A DNA stretch of 64,000 bases from Chryseolinea soli (GTDB taxonomy: Bacteria > Bacteroidota > Bacteroidia > Cytophagales > Cyclobacteriaceae): assembly GCF_003589925.1 (NCBI RefSeq), contig NZ_CP032382.1:6200001-6264000 (forward strand), read 5' to 3'. Under the pieces are notes generated by a model. That model was not told where the DNA came from. It saw nothing but the letters and a program-made list of their open reading frames with translations, and did no database searches. The translations under genes were made by a program, and so were the position numbers. Shown here piece by piece: positions 25,593 to 34,331 of this stretch (the first letter of the stretch is position 1; every line of letters starts with the position of its first letter).

Positions 25593-26147
25593 TTACCAAT
25601 CATCACTATCCTTCTTCTTCCCTTTCTCCACATACTGCAGCTTGTCTGTGAACGACTTGTCAAGAAGACCCAACGTGTTCGGCTTGCACCATTCCTGGTT
25701 CATGATGGTGCCGTTGTTTTTGGCGGCGTAGTTGGTGAGATTGTCTTTGGTGGTGATCTTTTTGTAGCCGATGTCGCCGGTGAGTTGGATGGAGCGGACC
25801 GTGACGCGATATTTTCCGTCCTTCACGCCGACCGTGACCTTGCCGCTGTACTTTCCGGTTTGGATGATCGAGGGGGTGGCCACTTGGGTGAATTGGAATT
25901 TCTTATAATCTACGATGATGTCGTTCATGTCGAACGTGATCTCGTCGCCGGTGGCTTGGAGGTTGGCGGCGAAGGGTTGGGCTTTGTAGAACTCGGTGAG
26001 CTTGGCTACGGTGATGGAATCCTGGGCGAACACTTTTTGGTAGAGGATCTCCTGGTCGGCCAGTTTGAAATTGCCGTAGGTCGTGTTGCCCTGGGCGAAG
26101 ACAACGATGGAACATGCCACGAGGATCAGGGAAAGCAGTGTTTTCAT
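25593..26147 (-). CDS. Secreted protein of unknown function, possibly DUF4468-like
   Basis: A 184-residue protein with a clear signal peptide (MKTLLSLILVACSIVVFAQ). The ATG at 26147 is chosen because it gives a clean signal; an upstream start at 26216 would add a non-conserved leader overlapping the xylA terminator area. The mature part alternates strands and helices (ILYQKVFAQDSITVAKLTEFY, GKVTVGVKDGKYRVTVRSIQLTG) in a way that recalls the DUF4468 TBP-like fold, but the match is from memory and weak. The C-terminus ends in a lysine- and aspartate-rich tail. No operon partner is evident and no function is proposed. Confidence 0.7.
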   Translation of the reverse strand: MKTLLSLILVACSIVVFAQGNTTYGNFKLADQEILYQKVFAQDSITVAKLTEFYKAQPFAANLQATGDEITFDMNDIIVDYKKFQFTQVATPSIIQTGKYSGKVTVGVKDGKYRVTVRSIQLTGDIGYKKITTKDNLTNYAAKNNGTIMNQEWCKPNTLGLLDKSFTDKLQYVEKGKKKDSDDW

Positions 26148-26205
26148 AGGTCGGTTAACTTTGCGGCCAAAGGTACAGAACAAAATGCATTGGCACGGCG
26201 GGGCG

Positions 26206-26252
26206 ATCAAAAACAAAGGTCATTCAAACGCGTTGCGCGCTGAATGACCTTT
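26206..26252 (-). terminator. Rho-independent terminator of xylBA
   Basis: A perfect 12-bp stem AAAGGTCATTCA (26215-26226) / TGAATGACCTTT (26241-26252) with a 14-base loop. On the minus strand it is followed by GTTTTTG. It starts 24 bases after the xylA stop. Confidence 0.8.
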
Positions 26253-26275
26253 AGCGTATTTTATCGGTTACAACA

Positions 26276-27604
26276 CTAAACGAACTTGTTCAACAAGTTC
26301 TCGTAGTATTCCTGTTTGCCGCTGATCTGTTCGGGCTCACCGTTCTTGAGGGCCAGCTTTCTCAACTCTTCCAATCCTACCTTGCCTTGTTCAAACGCTT
26401 TGCCTTTTCCGGCGTCGAAAGAAGCATAGCGCGCTTTGCGCAGGTTGGTGTATTCGCCGTTGTCGAGGATGGCTTGGGCGGTGATGAGGCCGCGGGCAAA
26501 AGAGTCCATGCCGCCGATATGGGCATAGAAAACATCGGCATTGTCGGTGGAGTTTCTGCGGGTCTTCGCGTCGAAGTTCACGCCGCCGTTCTTGAAGCCG
26601 CCGGCTTGCAGGATCACGAGCATGGCTTCGGTCAGCTCATACAAGCTGTTGGGGAATTGGTCGGTATCCCAGCCGTTTTGGTTGTCGCCGCGGTTGGCGT
26701 CGATGCTTCCCAGCACGCCGGCGTTGGCGGCCACCTGGAGTTCGTGATCGAAGGTGTGTTGCGCCAACGTCGCGTGGTTCACTTCGATGTTGAGTTTGAA
26801 GTCGTCCATCAACTCGAACTCGCGAAGGAAAGCGAGACAGGTGGCGGCGTCGAAATCATATTGGTGTTTGGTGGGCTCCATCGGTTTGGGCTCGATGAGG
26901 AACGTGCCTTTGAAGCCTTGTGCACGGGCGTAGTCTTTTGAAGCATGCAGGAAGCGCGCCAGGTGTTCTTGTTCGCGTTTCATGTCGGTGTTCAGCAGCG
27001 ACATGTAGCCTTCGCGGCCACCCCAGAACACATAGTTCGATCCTCCCAATTCGATGGTGGCGTCGAGTGCGTTCTTCACTTGTGCACCGGCCCAGCACAC
27101 CACATTGAAGTCGGGGTTGGTGGAGGCGCCGTTCATGTAGCGCGGGTGCGAGAACAGGTTGGCCGTTCCCCACAATAATTTCACGCCGGATGCTTTTTGC
27201 TTTTTCTTGGCGTAGTCGACGATCTTTTGAATGCGTTCCTCGGATTCGCTCAGCGTGGGCGCTTCGTCCACGAGATCGTAGTCATGAAAGCAATAGAAAG
27301 GTGCGCCGATCTTGGTGATGAATTCGAAGGCGGCGTCCATCTTGTCGTAGGCGCGTTGCATGGCGTCGCTGCTTTGGTTCCAGGCAAAGTTCTTGGTGCC
27401 GGGACCAAACGGGTCGCCGCCGGTGCCGCAGAAGGTGTGCCAGTAGGCGATCGCAAAACGGAAGTGTTCTTCCATGGTCTTCTTGCCTACTTTGCGCTTG
27501 GCGTCATAGAATTTAAAAGCCAAAGGGTTGTCCGATTCCTTGCCTTCATACTTTATCGGACCGATGCCTTTAAAGTATTCCTTGTCTCCGAGTGTAAGTT
27601 TCAT
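26276..27604 (-). CDS. xylA: Xylose isomerase
   Basis: Converts D-xylose to D-xylulose in the cytosol. The 442-residue length is that of the class II enzymes. Recognisable segments are [17 protein letters not shown] near the start, [33 protein letters not shown] with metal-binding acids, [14 protein letters not shown], and [20 protein letters not shown]. It follows xylB with a 39-base gap in one minus-strand operon and ends at a strong hairpin terminator. A divergent NUDIX-type regulator and a candidate operator lie upstream of the operon. Confidence 0.97.
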   Translation of the reverse strand: MKLTLGDKEYFKGIGPIKYEGKESDNPLAFKFYDAKRKVGKKTMEEHFRFAIAYWHTFCGTGGDPFGPGTKNFAWNQSSDAMQRAYDKMDAAFEFITKIGAPFYCFHDYDLVDEAPTLSESEERIQKIVDYAKKKQKASGVKLLWGTANLFSHPRYMNGASTNPDFNVVCWAGAQVKNALDATIELGGSNYVFWGGREGYMSLLNTDMKREQEHLARFLHASKDYARAQGFKGTFLIEPKPMEPTKHQYDFDAATCLAFLREFELMDDFKLNIEVNHATLAQHTFDHELQVAANAGVLGSIDANRGDNQNGWDTDQFPNSLYELTEAMLVILQAGGFKNGGVNFDAKTRRNSTDNADVFYAHIGGMDSFARGLITAQAILDNGEYTNLRKARYASFDAGKGKAFEQGKVGLEELRKLALKNGEPEQISGKQEYYENLLNKFV

Positions 27605-27643
27605 GTAATTGTATTTAGCGTTGGGATATTCCAGTTGAAAATT

Positions 27644-29143
27644 TCAGGAAAGCGCTTTTTGCAAGTGCGCCAGCCAGGTTTGATAAGCATCTTTATATTG
27701 ACCCGCCAGCGTGGCCGACGGCTGTTCGGTGCGGATGATCTTCAAGCCGCGGAAGGCTTCTTCGAAAGAGCCATACACGCCTGCTCCCACCCCTGCGCCG
27801 AGCGCTGCGCCCTTTGCACCGTCGGTATCGTACAGTTCCAGCGGCGCGCCGATGGTGTTGACAAACGCTTCGCGGAACAGTGGACTTAAGAACATGTTGG
27901 CATGGCCCGCGCGGATCACTTTTGTATTCAGCCCCATGCCCTGCAAAACATCAAAGCCGTACTTGAGGGCAAACACAATGCCTTCCTGCGCCGCGCGAAA
28001 CACGTGGGATTGACCGTGACGGTTGAAGTTCAGTCCATGGAACGACGCATCGAGGTTCTTGTCTTCCAACACGCGCTCGGCGCCGTTGCCAAACGGGAGG
28101 ACGGAAAGCCCATCGGCACCGATGGGTGCTTCTGCCGCGATCTTGTTGATCTGGTCATATTCATAGAGCGACCCACTCCCGCGCGCCTGCTTGCGCAGCC
28201 AGCTGTTGAGGATACCCGTACCGTTGATGCACAACAATACTCCGTTGCTTTTCACGGGTTTATTGTCGTTCACGTGAATGAACGTATTGACCCGCGACTT
28301 GGGATCGAAGGCATTTTTATCGGTGACACTATAAATGACCCCGGAGGTTCCCGCCGTGGCAGCCGTCTCGCCGGCGTTTAAGACATTTAAGGAGAAAGCA
28401 TTATTGGGCTGATCACCAGCGCGGTAGCTCACGGGAGTTCCTTCCTTCAGACCCAACACTTGCGACATAGCTTTTGTCACTTTGCCGTGGATAGAAAAGG
28501 TGGGTACCTGCGTGGCCAGCATCGACGCGGGGATGCCGTAGAGGGAGAGCAATTTCTCGGAGGGTGCTCCCGCAGCATAATCCCAAAACATGCCTTCGGA
28601 CAAACCGGATGCTGTGGTGACAACGTCGCCCGTGAGTTTCATGGCGAGGTAATCGCCGGGAAGCATCACTTTATAGATGCGTTCAAAAATGGCAGGCTCA
28701 TTGTCTTTTACCCATTTGAGTTTAGAGGCAGTGAAGTTTCCCGGGGAGTTCAACAAATGCTTTAAGGAGTAGTCAGCGCCCAGGCTTTGAAAGGCGTTGC
28801 GGCCAATGTCAACGGCACGGCTATCGCACCAGATGATGGAAGGGCGAAGCACCTTTTGGTCTTTGTCCACACACACCAGCCCGTGCATTTGATACGAGAT
28901 GCCGATGGCGGCGATGTCTGCACCGCTGGCACCGGATTTCTTCAAGCAAGCCTGGAGGCTTTTCTGCGCATGTTCCCACCACATCTCCGGATCCTGCTCC
29001 GCCCAGCCGGCGTGTACGGCCAGCATGGGCATTTCTTCGGCCGGCGACTGCGCCGAGGCAACGGATTGGCCGGTGGCCGCATCAATCAGCGATGCTTTGA
29101 TGGAGGAACTGCCCAGGTCATACCCCAACAGGTATTTCTTCAT
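27644..29143 (-). CDS. xylB: Xylulokinase
   Basis: FGGY-family kinase that phosphorylates D-xylulose to xylulose 5-phosphate, feeding the pentose phosphate pathway. The N-terminal ATP-binding motif GYDLGSSSIKASLID and the segment GISYQMHGLVCVDKD with IIWCDSRA are typical of xylulokinases. The C-terminal half contains AGTSGVIYSVTD and a GAALGAGVGAG helix. The 499-residue length is normal. It is first in the operon with xylA. The 100-base spacer to the divergent regulator holds the candidate operator and, on the minus strand, a TATATTTA sequence resembling the -7 element. Confidence 0.95.
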   Translation of the reverse strand: MKKYLLGYDLGSSSIKASLIDAATGQSVASAQSPAEEMPMLAVHAGWAEQDPEMWWEHAQKSLQACLKKSGASGADIAAIGISYQMHGLVCVDKDQKVLRPSIIWCDSRAVDIGRNAFQSLGADYSLKHLLNSPGNFTASKLKWVKDNEPAIFERIYKVMLPGDYLAMKLTGDVVTTASGLSEGMFWDYAAGAPSEKLLSLYGIPASMLATQVPTFSIHGKVTKAMSQVLGLKEGTPVSYRAGDQPNNAFSLNVLNAGETAATAGTSGVIYSVTDKNAFDPKSRVNTFIHVNDNKPVKSNGVLLCINGTGILNSWLRKQARGSGSLYEYDQINKIAAEAPIGADGLSVLPFGNGAERVLEDKNLDASFHGLNFNRHGQSHVFRAAQEGIVFALKYGFDVLQGMGLNTKVIRAGHANMFLSPLFREAFVNTIGAPLELYDTDGAKGAALGAGVGAGVYGSFEEAFRGLKIIRTEQPSATLAGQYKDAYQTWLAHLQKALS

Positions 29144-29186
29144 ATTTTGTAAAATTACAATCGTTTGAAAGTGCGGTAAATATATA

Positions 29187-29211
29187 ACTTATAGTACATT
29201 TGACTACAAGT
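29187..29211. promoter_or_regulatory. Candidate xylose-regulator operator in the xylB-regulator spacer
   Basis: ACTTATAGT (29187-29195) and ACTACAAGT (29203-29211) are inverted copies matching at 8 of 9 positions, separated by 7 bases. The spacer region contains TACATTTG (29195-29202), an exact match to the -7 element TAnnTTTG for the plus-strand regulator, so a bound protein would block that promoter. The -33 TTG at 29165 is too far (27 bases) to be convincing. The same architecture recurs before the MFS gene at 30305. Confidence 0.6.
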
Positions 29212-29243
29212 ATCCTAAAATATTTTTTATACCTTAACAGCGT

Positions 29244-29939
29244 ATGACGACCCTACCCTTTCCCGATACCATTATAGATGCCCTCTCCATTGACTGCCTG
29301 ATCTTTGGCTTTAAAAAAAGCGAGCTCGACATCCTGCTCGTCCAGCACGGTGAAGGCATCAGCAAGGGGAAATGGGCGCTCCCCGGCGGCTGGATCAAAT
29401 ACAATGAAAGCACCGACGGCGCCGCCACGCGGATCCTCAACGACCTCACCGGCGTGTCCAATATCTACCTGGAGCAACTGCGCGCCTTTGGCGACGTGCA
29501 CCGCTACCCTACCAAGCGCGTGATCACCATTGCTTATTATGCGCTGGTAAAGCCCGAGAACTACACCCTGCACGCCGGTTTCACGGCGGCTGATGCGCAG
29601 TGGTTCAAGATCAGTGAAGTGCCGGAAATGCCTTATGATCACAAGATTATCCTCGACGAAGGTCTGGCGTACCTGAAACATAAAGTGCGGCATGAACCCA
29701 TCGGATTCAATCTTCTCCCCAAGAAATTCACGCTGCTGCAATTGCAGGAGCTTTATGAAGCCATCCTGGACAAGAAGCTGGACAAACCCAATTTCCGACG
29801 CAAGCTGATGCGGATGAATCTGTTGGAGCCGTGTAAGGAGAAACAGACGGATGTATCGCATCGGGCGGCGGGGCTTTATCGGTTTGATAAGAGAGCGTAC
29901 AACCACTTGAAAGAGAAGGGTTTTATGTTTGAGTTGTGA
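29244..29939 (+). CDS. NUDIX-domain transcriptional regulator of xylose use
   Basis: A 231-residue protein with a NUDIX-like N-terminal domain (residues 15-145) and a C-terminal winged-helix region (FTLLQLQELYEAILDKKLDKPNFRRKL). The NUDIX box starts normally (GGWIKYNES) but the catalytic RExxEE is replaced by RILNDL, so hydrolase activity is unlikely and a ligand-sensing regulator is favoured. Such NUDIX-related regulators (NrtR/AraR type) control pentose use in Bacteroidota. It is divergent from xylBA across a spacer with a 9-7-9 inverted repeat that overlaps its own -7 box, suggesting autoregulation. The effector, perhaps xylose or a derivative, is inferred. Confidence 0.85.
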   Translation: MTTLPFPDTIIDALSIDCLIFGFKKSELDILLVQHGEGISKGKWALPGGWIKYNESTDGAATRILNDLTGVSNIYLEQLRAFGDVHRYPTKRVITIAYYALVKPENYTLHAGFTAADAQWFKISEVPEMPYDHKIILDEGLAYLKHKVRHEPIGFNLLPKKFTLLQLQELYEAILDKKLDKPNFRRKLMRMNLLEPCKEKQTDVSHRAAGLYRFDKRAYNHLKEKGFMFEL

Positions 29940-29942
29940 GGG

Positions 29943-30272
29943 TTCAGGAGCCAGAATCCAGGAGCCAGGAGCCAGGAGAAATGCAAAATGCATCTGTCGA
30001 TAAAGTAGACTTCAGGTCTGAACGATTTACGCAAGGCTTATAACTCGCGGTATGCGAAAAATCATTTTACGTTCCTCACGCCCCATCCCATTGTTGGCTC
30101 CTTAGATCCTGACTCCTGAAAAAACCGCCTGGCATCTGGCTTGACCAATTTCAAAAGATCTTATAACTGACTGTACGAGAAAAAATTATGTCCACAACCT
30201 TTATCTTGCAGTCACACCGTACCCGTTCCCGCACCCCTACTGGCTCCTGGCTCCTGGATTCTGGCTCCTGAA
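29943..30272. repeat. Spacer with a perfect 33-base inverted repeat and degenerate tandem units
   Basis: Positions 29943-29975 are the exact reverse complement of 30240-30272, 33 of 33. Each arm is itself built from GGAGCCAGGA-type units. Inside, two imperfect direct units both contain CTTATAACT (30038 area and 30160 area), then GTA and an A run, and both end in a TGGCTCCT..CTCCTGAA block (30093-30120 and 30241-30272). The right third of the gene-free spacer 29940-30436 holds the candidate operator of the transporter gene. No coding frame is seen. Confidence 0.75.
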
Positions 30273-30304
30273 TTCCAAATCCCCGTCTCAAAAAAAACCG
30301 CCCC

Positions 30305-30329
30305 ACCAATAGTCATAAGGACTATAAGT
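30305..30329. promoter_or_regulatory. Candidate xylose-regulator operator before the MFS transporter
   Basis: ACCAATAGT (30305-30313), a 7-base spacer, then ACTATAAGT (30321-30329). The right arm is the exact reverse complement of the left arm at 29187, and the left arm matches at 7 of 9 positions; spacing is identical. This ties the transporter to the xylBA regulator. Confidence 0.55.
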
Positions 30330-30436
30330 TTTCCCCAATTCTTGTAGATTGCAATCCATTGCATTGTTGCAAGGGCGGATTTTTAACTGCATCTTAACGC
30401 CACACTAGACTATAACCTTAAACCTTTTAATTCATC

Positions 30437-31714
30437 ATGGAACAGAAGAATATTAACCGCACCAGCCTGTTTTGGGCAAGTTGTATGTCGCTACTGGTGA
30501 CATCGCTTTCTTTCGGGATCCGGGCCGGTATCTTAAACAGACTCGGGGTAGAATTCAGTCTTAATGCCCAACAATTGGGTACGATCGCCGCAACGGCTTT
30601 CTGGGGATTCCCGCTGGCCGTTGTTATCGGTGGTTTCGTTGTAGACATCATTGGCATGAAACGCCTGCTCGTTATTGCCTTCCTGTTTCACCTTCTGGGT
30701 ATCGGACTCACGGTATTTGCGAACGGCTACTGGTCCTTGTTCCTTTCCACTCTTTTGATCGGTATTGCCAACGGTACTGTTGAAGCTGCTTGTAATCCGC
30801 TAGTGGCCACCATTTACTCCGAAAACAAGACCACGAAATTGAATCACTTCCACCTCTGGTTTCCAGGAGGTATCGTGATCGGTACGCTTATCGTTATGCT
30901 GTTCGACAGAATGGGATTGGGATGGCAAGTACAGGTGGCGACGATGTTTCTTCCCACCTTGGTGTATGGCTATATGTTCCTGAAACTGGATTTCCCCGTT
31001 ACCGAACGCGTAGCATCGGGTGTTTCCACGGGCGACATGTATAAGGCGGTCCTCACTCCTCTTTTCATCTTCATGTTCATCTGTATGTTTGGAACGGCCA
31101 TTACTGAATTGTTCACCAACCAATGGGTAGGGTTGCTGCTTTCGAAGGCAACGAGCAATTCATTGTTGCTCCTTACCATCACTACCGGCATCATGGTTAT
31201 CGGCCGTGGTTTTGCAGAGCCTATCGTTCACCGGTTTTCACCTGCTGGCGTACTGTTGGCGTCGGCTATCCTGGCAGCGCTAGGTCTCTACTTAATGAGT
31301 ACAGTAACCGGAAACATGTTGCTAGTGGCAGCATTGCTTTTTGGAATTGGGGTTTGTTATTTCTGGCCCACCATGCTGGGATTTGTGTCCGAAAATATCC
31401 CTAAATCGGGTGCCGTAGGAATGAACCTGATGGGAGGCGCCGGCATGTTTGCCGTGTCCGTTTATACGGCTTTTATGGGTGGTGTTTATGACAACATTAT
31501 TTCCAAGAATCTCCCTTCCGGTGCCGATCTCAAAGCGTATCAGGCTGCCGGTGCAGGAAGCACGGAGGCGACGGCCTTTGCCAACGCGCAGTTGGTCGCC
31601 GGGCCGGAAGTTATCCGTACCACGCTGGTAATTCCTATTGTTCTGGTGGTTGCCTTTATCGGATTGGTGATCTATATGCGCGGTCGAAAAGCGCAGGCAC
31701 CTGCAACTGCCTAA
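30437..31714 (+). CDS. MFS transporter, probable xylose importer
   Basis: A 425-residue inner-membrane protein with about twelve hydrophobic segments. It opens with NRTSLFWASCMSLLVTSLSFGIRAGIL and has a family-like GFVVDIIGMKRLL loop between helices 2 and 3. It resembles sugar:proton symporters in the broad FucP/hexuronate group rather than XylE, so the substrate is not fixed by sequence. Its promoter region carries the same 9-7-9 inverted repeat found between xylB and the NUDIX regulator, which makes xylose or a xylo-oligosaccharide product the best guess. A strong terminator follows at 31743. Confidence 0.82.
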   Translation: MEQKNINRTSLFWASCMSLLVTSLSFGIRAGILNRLGVEFSLNAQQLGTIAATAFWGFPLAVVIGGFVVDIIGMKRLLVIAFLFHLLGIGLTVFANGYWSLFLSTLLIGIANGTVEAACNPLVATIYSENKTTKLNHFHLWFPGGIVIGTLIVMLFDRMGLGWQVQVATMFLPTLVYGYMFLKLDFPVTERVASGVSTGDMYKAVLTPLFIFMFICMFGTAITELFTNQWVGLLLSKATSNSLLLLTITTGIMVIGRGFAEPIVHRFSPAGVLLASAILAALGLYLMSTVTGNMLLVAALLFGIGVCYFWPTMLGFVSENIPKSGAVGMNLMGGAGMFAVSVYTAFMGGVYDNIISKNLPSGADLKAYQAAGAGSTEATAFANAQLVAGPEVIRTTLVIPIVLVVAFIGLVIYMRGRKAQAPATA

Positions 31715-31742
31715 GAATAACGATTCTAAGAATTAAGAATAC

Positions 31743-31776
31743 AGAGGATGGCCCAAAACCATCCTCTTTCTTTTTT
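31743..31776 (+). terminator. Rho-independent terminator of the MFS gene
   Basis: Perfect stem AGAGGATGG (31743-31751) / CCATCCTCT (31759-31767), 7-base loop, then a T-rich tract to 31776. Confidence 0.85.
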
Positions 31777-31816
31777 ACGTACATTCCATTAAATCCTCCC
31801 GGAGGCTTCATTGAGT

Positions 31817-32788
31817 ATGCGTAAACTTATCGTGATATTGCTGCTGCTTTCTTCGACGGCTATGGCTCAGAAACTGATCATTACGGAAAAGGTAAAATTC
31901 CTCGCCCTGGGCGATTCTTATACCATTGGCGAGAGTGTGCCGGTAAGTGAACGCTGGCCGGTCCAGTTGATCGATGCCGTTACGTTGAAAGGCCTTGATT
32001 GTTTTGAGCCGAAGATCATTGCCACCACGGGTTGGCGCACGGATGATTTAAAAAACGCTATCGCGGCCGCGAAGCTCACCAACGACTACACGCTCGTGTC
32101 GTTGCTGATCGGCGTGAACAACTATTACCAGGGGAAAACGGTGGAGAGTTATGCGCCGGAGTTTGAAGAATTGTTGAACACGGCGATCCGGTTGGCGGGT
32201 GGTAAAAAGTCGCACGTGTTTGTGGTTTCCATTCCCGACTATGGGTATACACCTTTTGGAAAAGACAAGCAGGCGACGATCAGTGTGGGCGTCGACGCAT
32301 TCAATGCCGTGAATAAATCCATTTCGCAAAAGCTTGGCGTTCCCTACTACAACATCACAGAAATATCCCGAAGGGGTCTGGTGGATCCCGACCTCGTTGC
32401 CCCGGATGGTTTGCATCCTTCCGGTCTCATGTACTCGCTGTGGGTGCAGTTGATCTTGCAAGATGCCACGCTGGTACATTCCGGTACCGATGAAGGAGAC
32501 AGTGGCAACGATCCGGTGACGGGCGTTGCCGATGAACAATATGGTGTGAACATCTACCCCAATCCCTTTGAGAAGACTATCATCATCGAGAACCTCCCTC
32601 CTGCACAAAATGCCCTACGGGTGGAGTTGCTGAACGACCAGGGCGCGGCGGTGACACTGGACGAAACCCTCGCGCCAAAAGGGGGACGCCTTGAACTGGA
32701 TACCCGGCGGTTAAATGCGGGATTGTATCATTATCGCATTCAAGGTTCGGCTGGCTTTTTATTGCAGGGAAAATTAATCAAGGTTTAA
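31817..32788 (+). CDS. SGNH/GDSL hydrolase with type IX secretion C-terminal domain
   Basis: A 323-residue secreted esterase-like protein. The signal peptide is MRKLIVILLLLSSTAMAQ; the ATG at 31817 fits it better than the TTG two codons earlier. The SGNH blocks are GDSYTIGE (nucleophile Ser), GVNNYYQG and DGLHPSG (catalytic Asp and His). The last 80 residues (YGVNIYPNPFEKTIIIENL to the end) form a type A sorting domain recognised by the type IX system, so the enzyme is exported to the surface or medium. It could deacetylate xylan or another polysaccharide, but the neighbours do not prove this. Confidence 0.88.
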   Translation: MRKLIVILLLLSSTAMAQKLIITEKVKFLALGDSYTIGESVPVSERWPVQLIDAVTLKGLDCFEPKIIATTGWRTDDLKNAIAAAKLTNDYTLVSLLIGVNNYYQGKTVESYAPEFEELLNTAIRLAGGKKSHVFVVSIPDYGYTPFGKDKQATISVGVDAFNAVNKSISQKLGVPYYNITEISRRGLVDPDLVAPDGLHPSGLMYSLWVQLILQDATLVHSGTDEGDSGNDPVTGVADEQYGVNIYPNPFEKTIIIENLPPAQNALRVELLNDQGAAVTLDETLAPKGGRLELDTRRLNAGLYHYRIQGSAGFLLQGKLIKV

Positions 32789-32876
32789 ACGGTTTAAACC
32801 CACATTGCTGGGGAAAGTGGCGGGGGGATTTGTAAATTAAAAACGGCGTTTGTTCCTTGGGGCCTTTATTCGTTTT

Positions 32877-34319
32877 ATGGCCCAAAAATCAATGCACGTC
32901 ACCTCCGAGATTGGAACCCTGAGAAAGCTTTTGGTGCATAGTCCCGATAGCAGTTTGGGGAAAGTGGTGCCTTCCAAAGCACAGGACTGGTTGTTTGAAG
33001 ACATCGTGCACCTGGACACCATCCGCAAAAAAGAATACGACTATTACACACGCATCCTGCTCTACTTCCTCGATCCCGAAAAGATCGCCGGCAAGCTCAA
33101 ACAGATCGACGCTCCCGAGAACCATCGCAAATTCTATAAACCCGACGACGACGGCTTTCACCGTTCCGAAAAGGTGATCGAGCTGCAATGGCTGCTGGCC
33201 GACATCCTGAAAGACCACACCATCAAATTGAAATTGGTGGCGTCGGTTTGCGCCATCGAGTTTTGCTCTTATGAAACCCAAAGCAAACTCTTCGCCTTAG
33301 ATCACGTGGAGCTTTCCAAGGTGCTCATCAGCGGCACGCTGTTGGATGGACGCATGCTCTTCGCCCCGATTCCCAATTTCATTTTTACGCGCGATATCGG
33401 TGTGGTGGTCAACGATCATATTTTACTAAACCGCCCCGCAAAAAAAGCCAGGACGCGCGAAGCGTTGCTCACCAAATATATTTTCTTTAACCACCCCCTG
33501 TTTACCTCCTTCGAAAACAAGATCATCGAAATCGAAGACACGTCGCATCACTTCCTGATGCCAAAGGAAAGCGACGACAAGAAGGTGACCCTGGAAGGTG
33601 GCGATGTGATGATGGTGAGCACCAATCATTTGCTGGTGGGCGTGAGCGAACGCACCACGGTAGAAGCCGCACACCAGGTGGTGAACCTCCTGTTCGAACG
33701 CAAACTGGTCGACAAAGTGACCGTGGTGCGCATTCCCAAAAAGCGCGACTACATGCACATCGATACCGTGTTCACCCAAGTGAAGCGAAACATGTGGGTG
33801 ATGCTGGGCAACTTCTCGCGAAAGAGCATCAAGAAGGAAGATGCCGACCCGGTGGAGCGCATTTTAGAAAGCAAGAAGAAAGACGATCCGATCAAGATCG
33901 TGCAATTCAACCGCCACGATATTGACCGTCCCGTATATTTTGAGACCCTCGAAGACTTGCTGATCAACATCAGCGAAGTGGACCTGAAGAGCCCGGAGAA
34001 GACCGCGTTTATTTATTCCGGCAACAGCGAGTTCCCCTATGACGTCCGCGAACAATGGACGGATTCCTGTAATGTGCTGGTGTTGAAAGAAGGTGTTGTG
34101 CTGGGCTATGATCGAAACGACAAGACCACGGAAGCGTTCACGGCGCAAGGTTTTAACGTCGTACACGTACACGACCTATTGAATGACCTGGAGGCCGGCA
34201 AGGTGCGCGTGGAAGATCTGAAAGATACCGTCATCCTGATGCCATCGGCTGAACTGTCGCGTGCGCGCGGAGGTTTTCATTGTATGAGCCTGCCCTTGCT
34301 GCGGGATGAAATCAACTAA
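32877..34319 (+). CDS. Arginine deiminase-family protein
   Basis: A guanidino-group-modifying enzyme of 480 residues from the ATG at 32877; a second ATG at 32892 is equally possible, and the TTG at 32850 is less likely. Motifs match arginine deiminases: SEIGTLRKLLVHSPDS at the start, PNFIFTRDIGVV, LEGGDVMMV, HIDTVFT and a C-terminal ARGGFHCMSLPLLRD with the catalytic Cys at about 469. Arginine deiminase makes citrulline and ammonia from arginine. The gene is followed after 12 bases by ctlX, which acts on citrulline, so the two could form a short arginine-to-ornithine route. The family also contains other amidinotransferase-fold enzymes. Confidence 0.85.
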   Translation: MAQKSMHVTSEIGTLRKLLVHSPDSSLGKVVPSKAQDWLFEDIVHLDTIRKKEYDYYTRILLYFLDPEKIAGKLKQIDAPENHRKFYKPDDDGFHRSEKVIELQWLLADILKDHTIKLKLVASVCAIEFCSYETQSKLFALDHVELSKVLISGTLLDGRMLFAPIPNFIFTRDIGVVVNDHILLNRPAKKARTREALLTKYIFFNHPLFTSFENKIIEIEDTSHHFLMPKESDDKKVTLEGGDVMMVSTNHLLVGVSERTTVEAAHQVVNLLFERKLVDKVTVVRIPKKRDYMHIDTVFTQVKRNMWVMLGNFSRKSIKKEDADPVERILESKKKDDPIKIVQFNRHDIDRPVYFETLEDLLINISEVDLKSPEKTAFIYSGNSEFPYDVREQWTDSCNVLVLKEGVVLGYDRNDKTTEAFTAQGFNVVHVHDLLNDLEAGKVRVEDLKDTVILMPSAELSRARGGFHCMSLPLLRDEIN

Positions 34320-34331
34320 CCGTCTTTGAGG

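Noticed and set aside
29943..30272. Inverted repeat considered as insertion sequence ends
   Set aside because: The interval is only 330 bases, has no transposase frame and no clear target duplication outside the arms.
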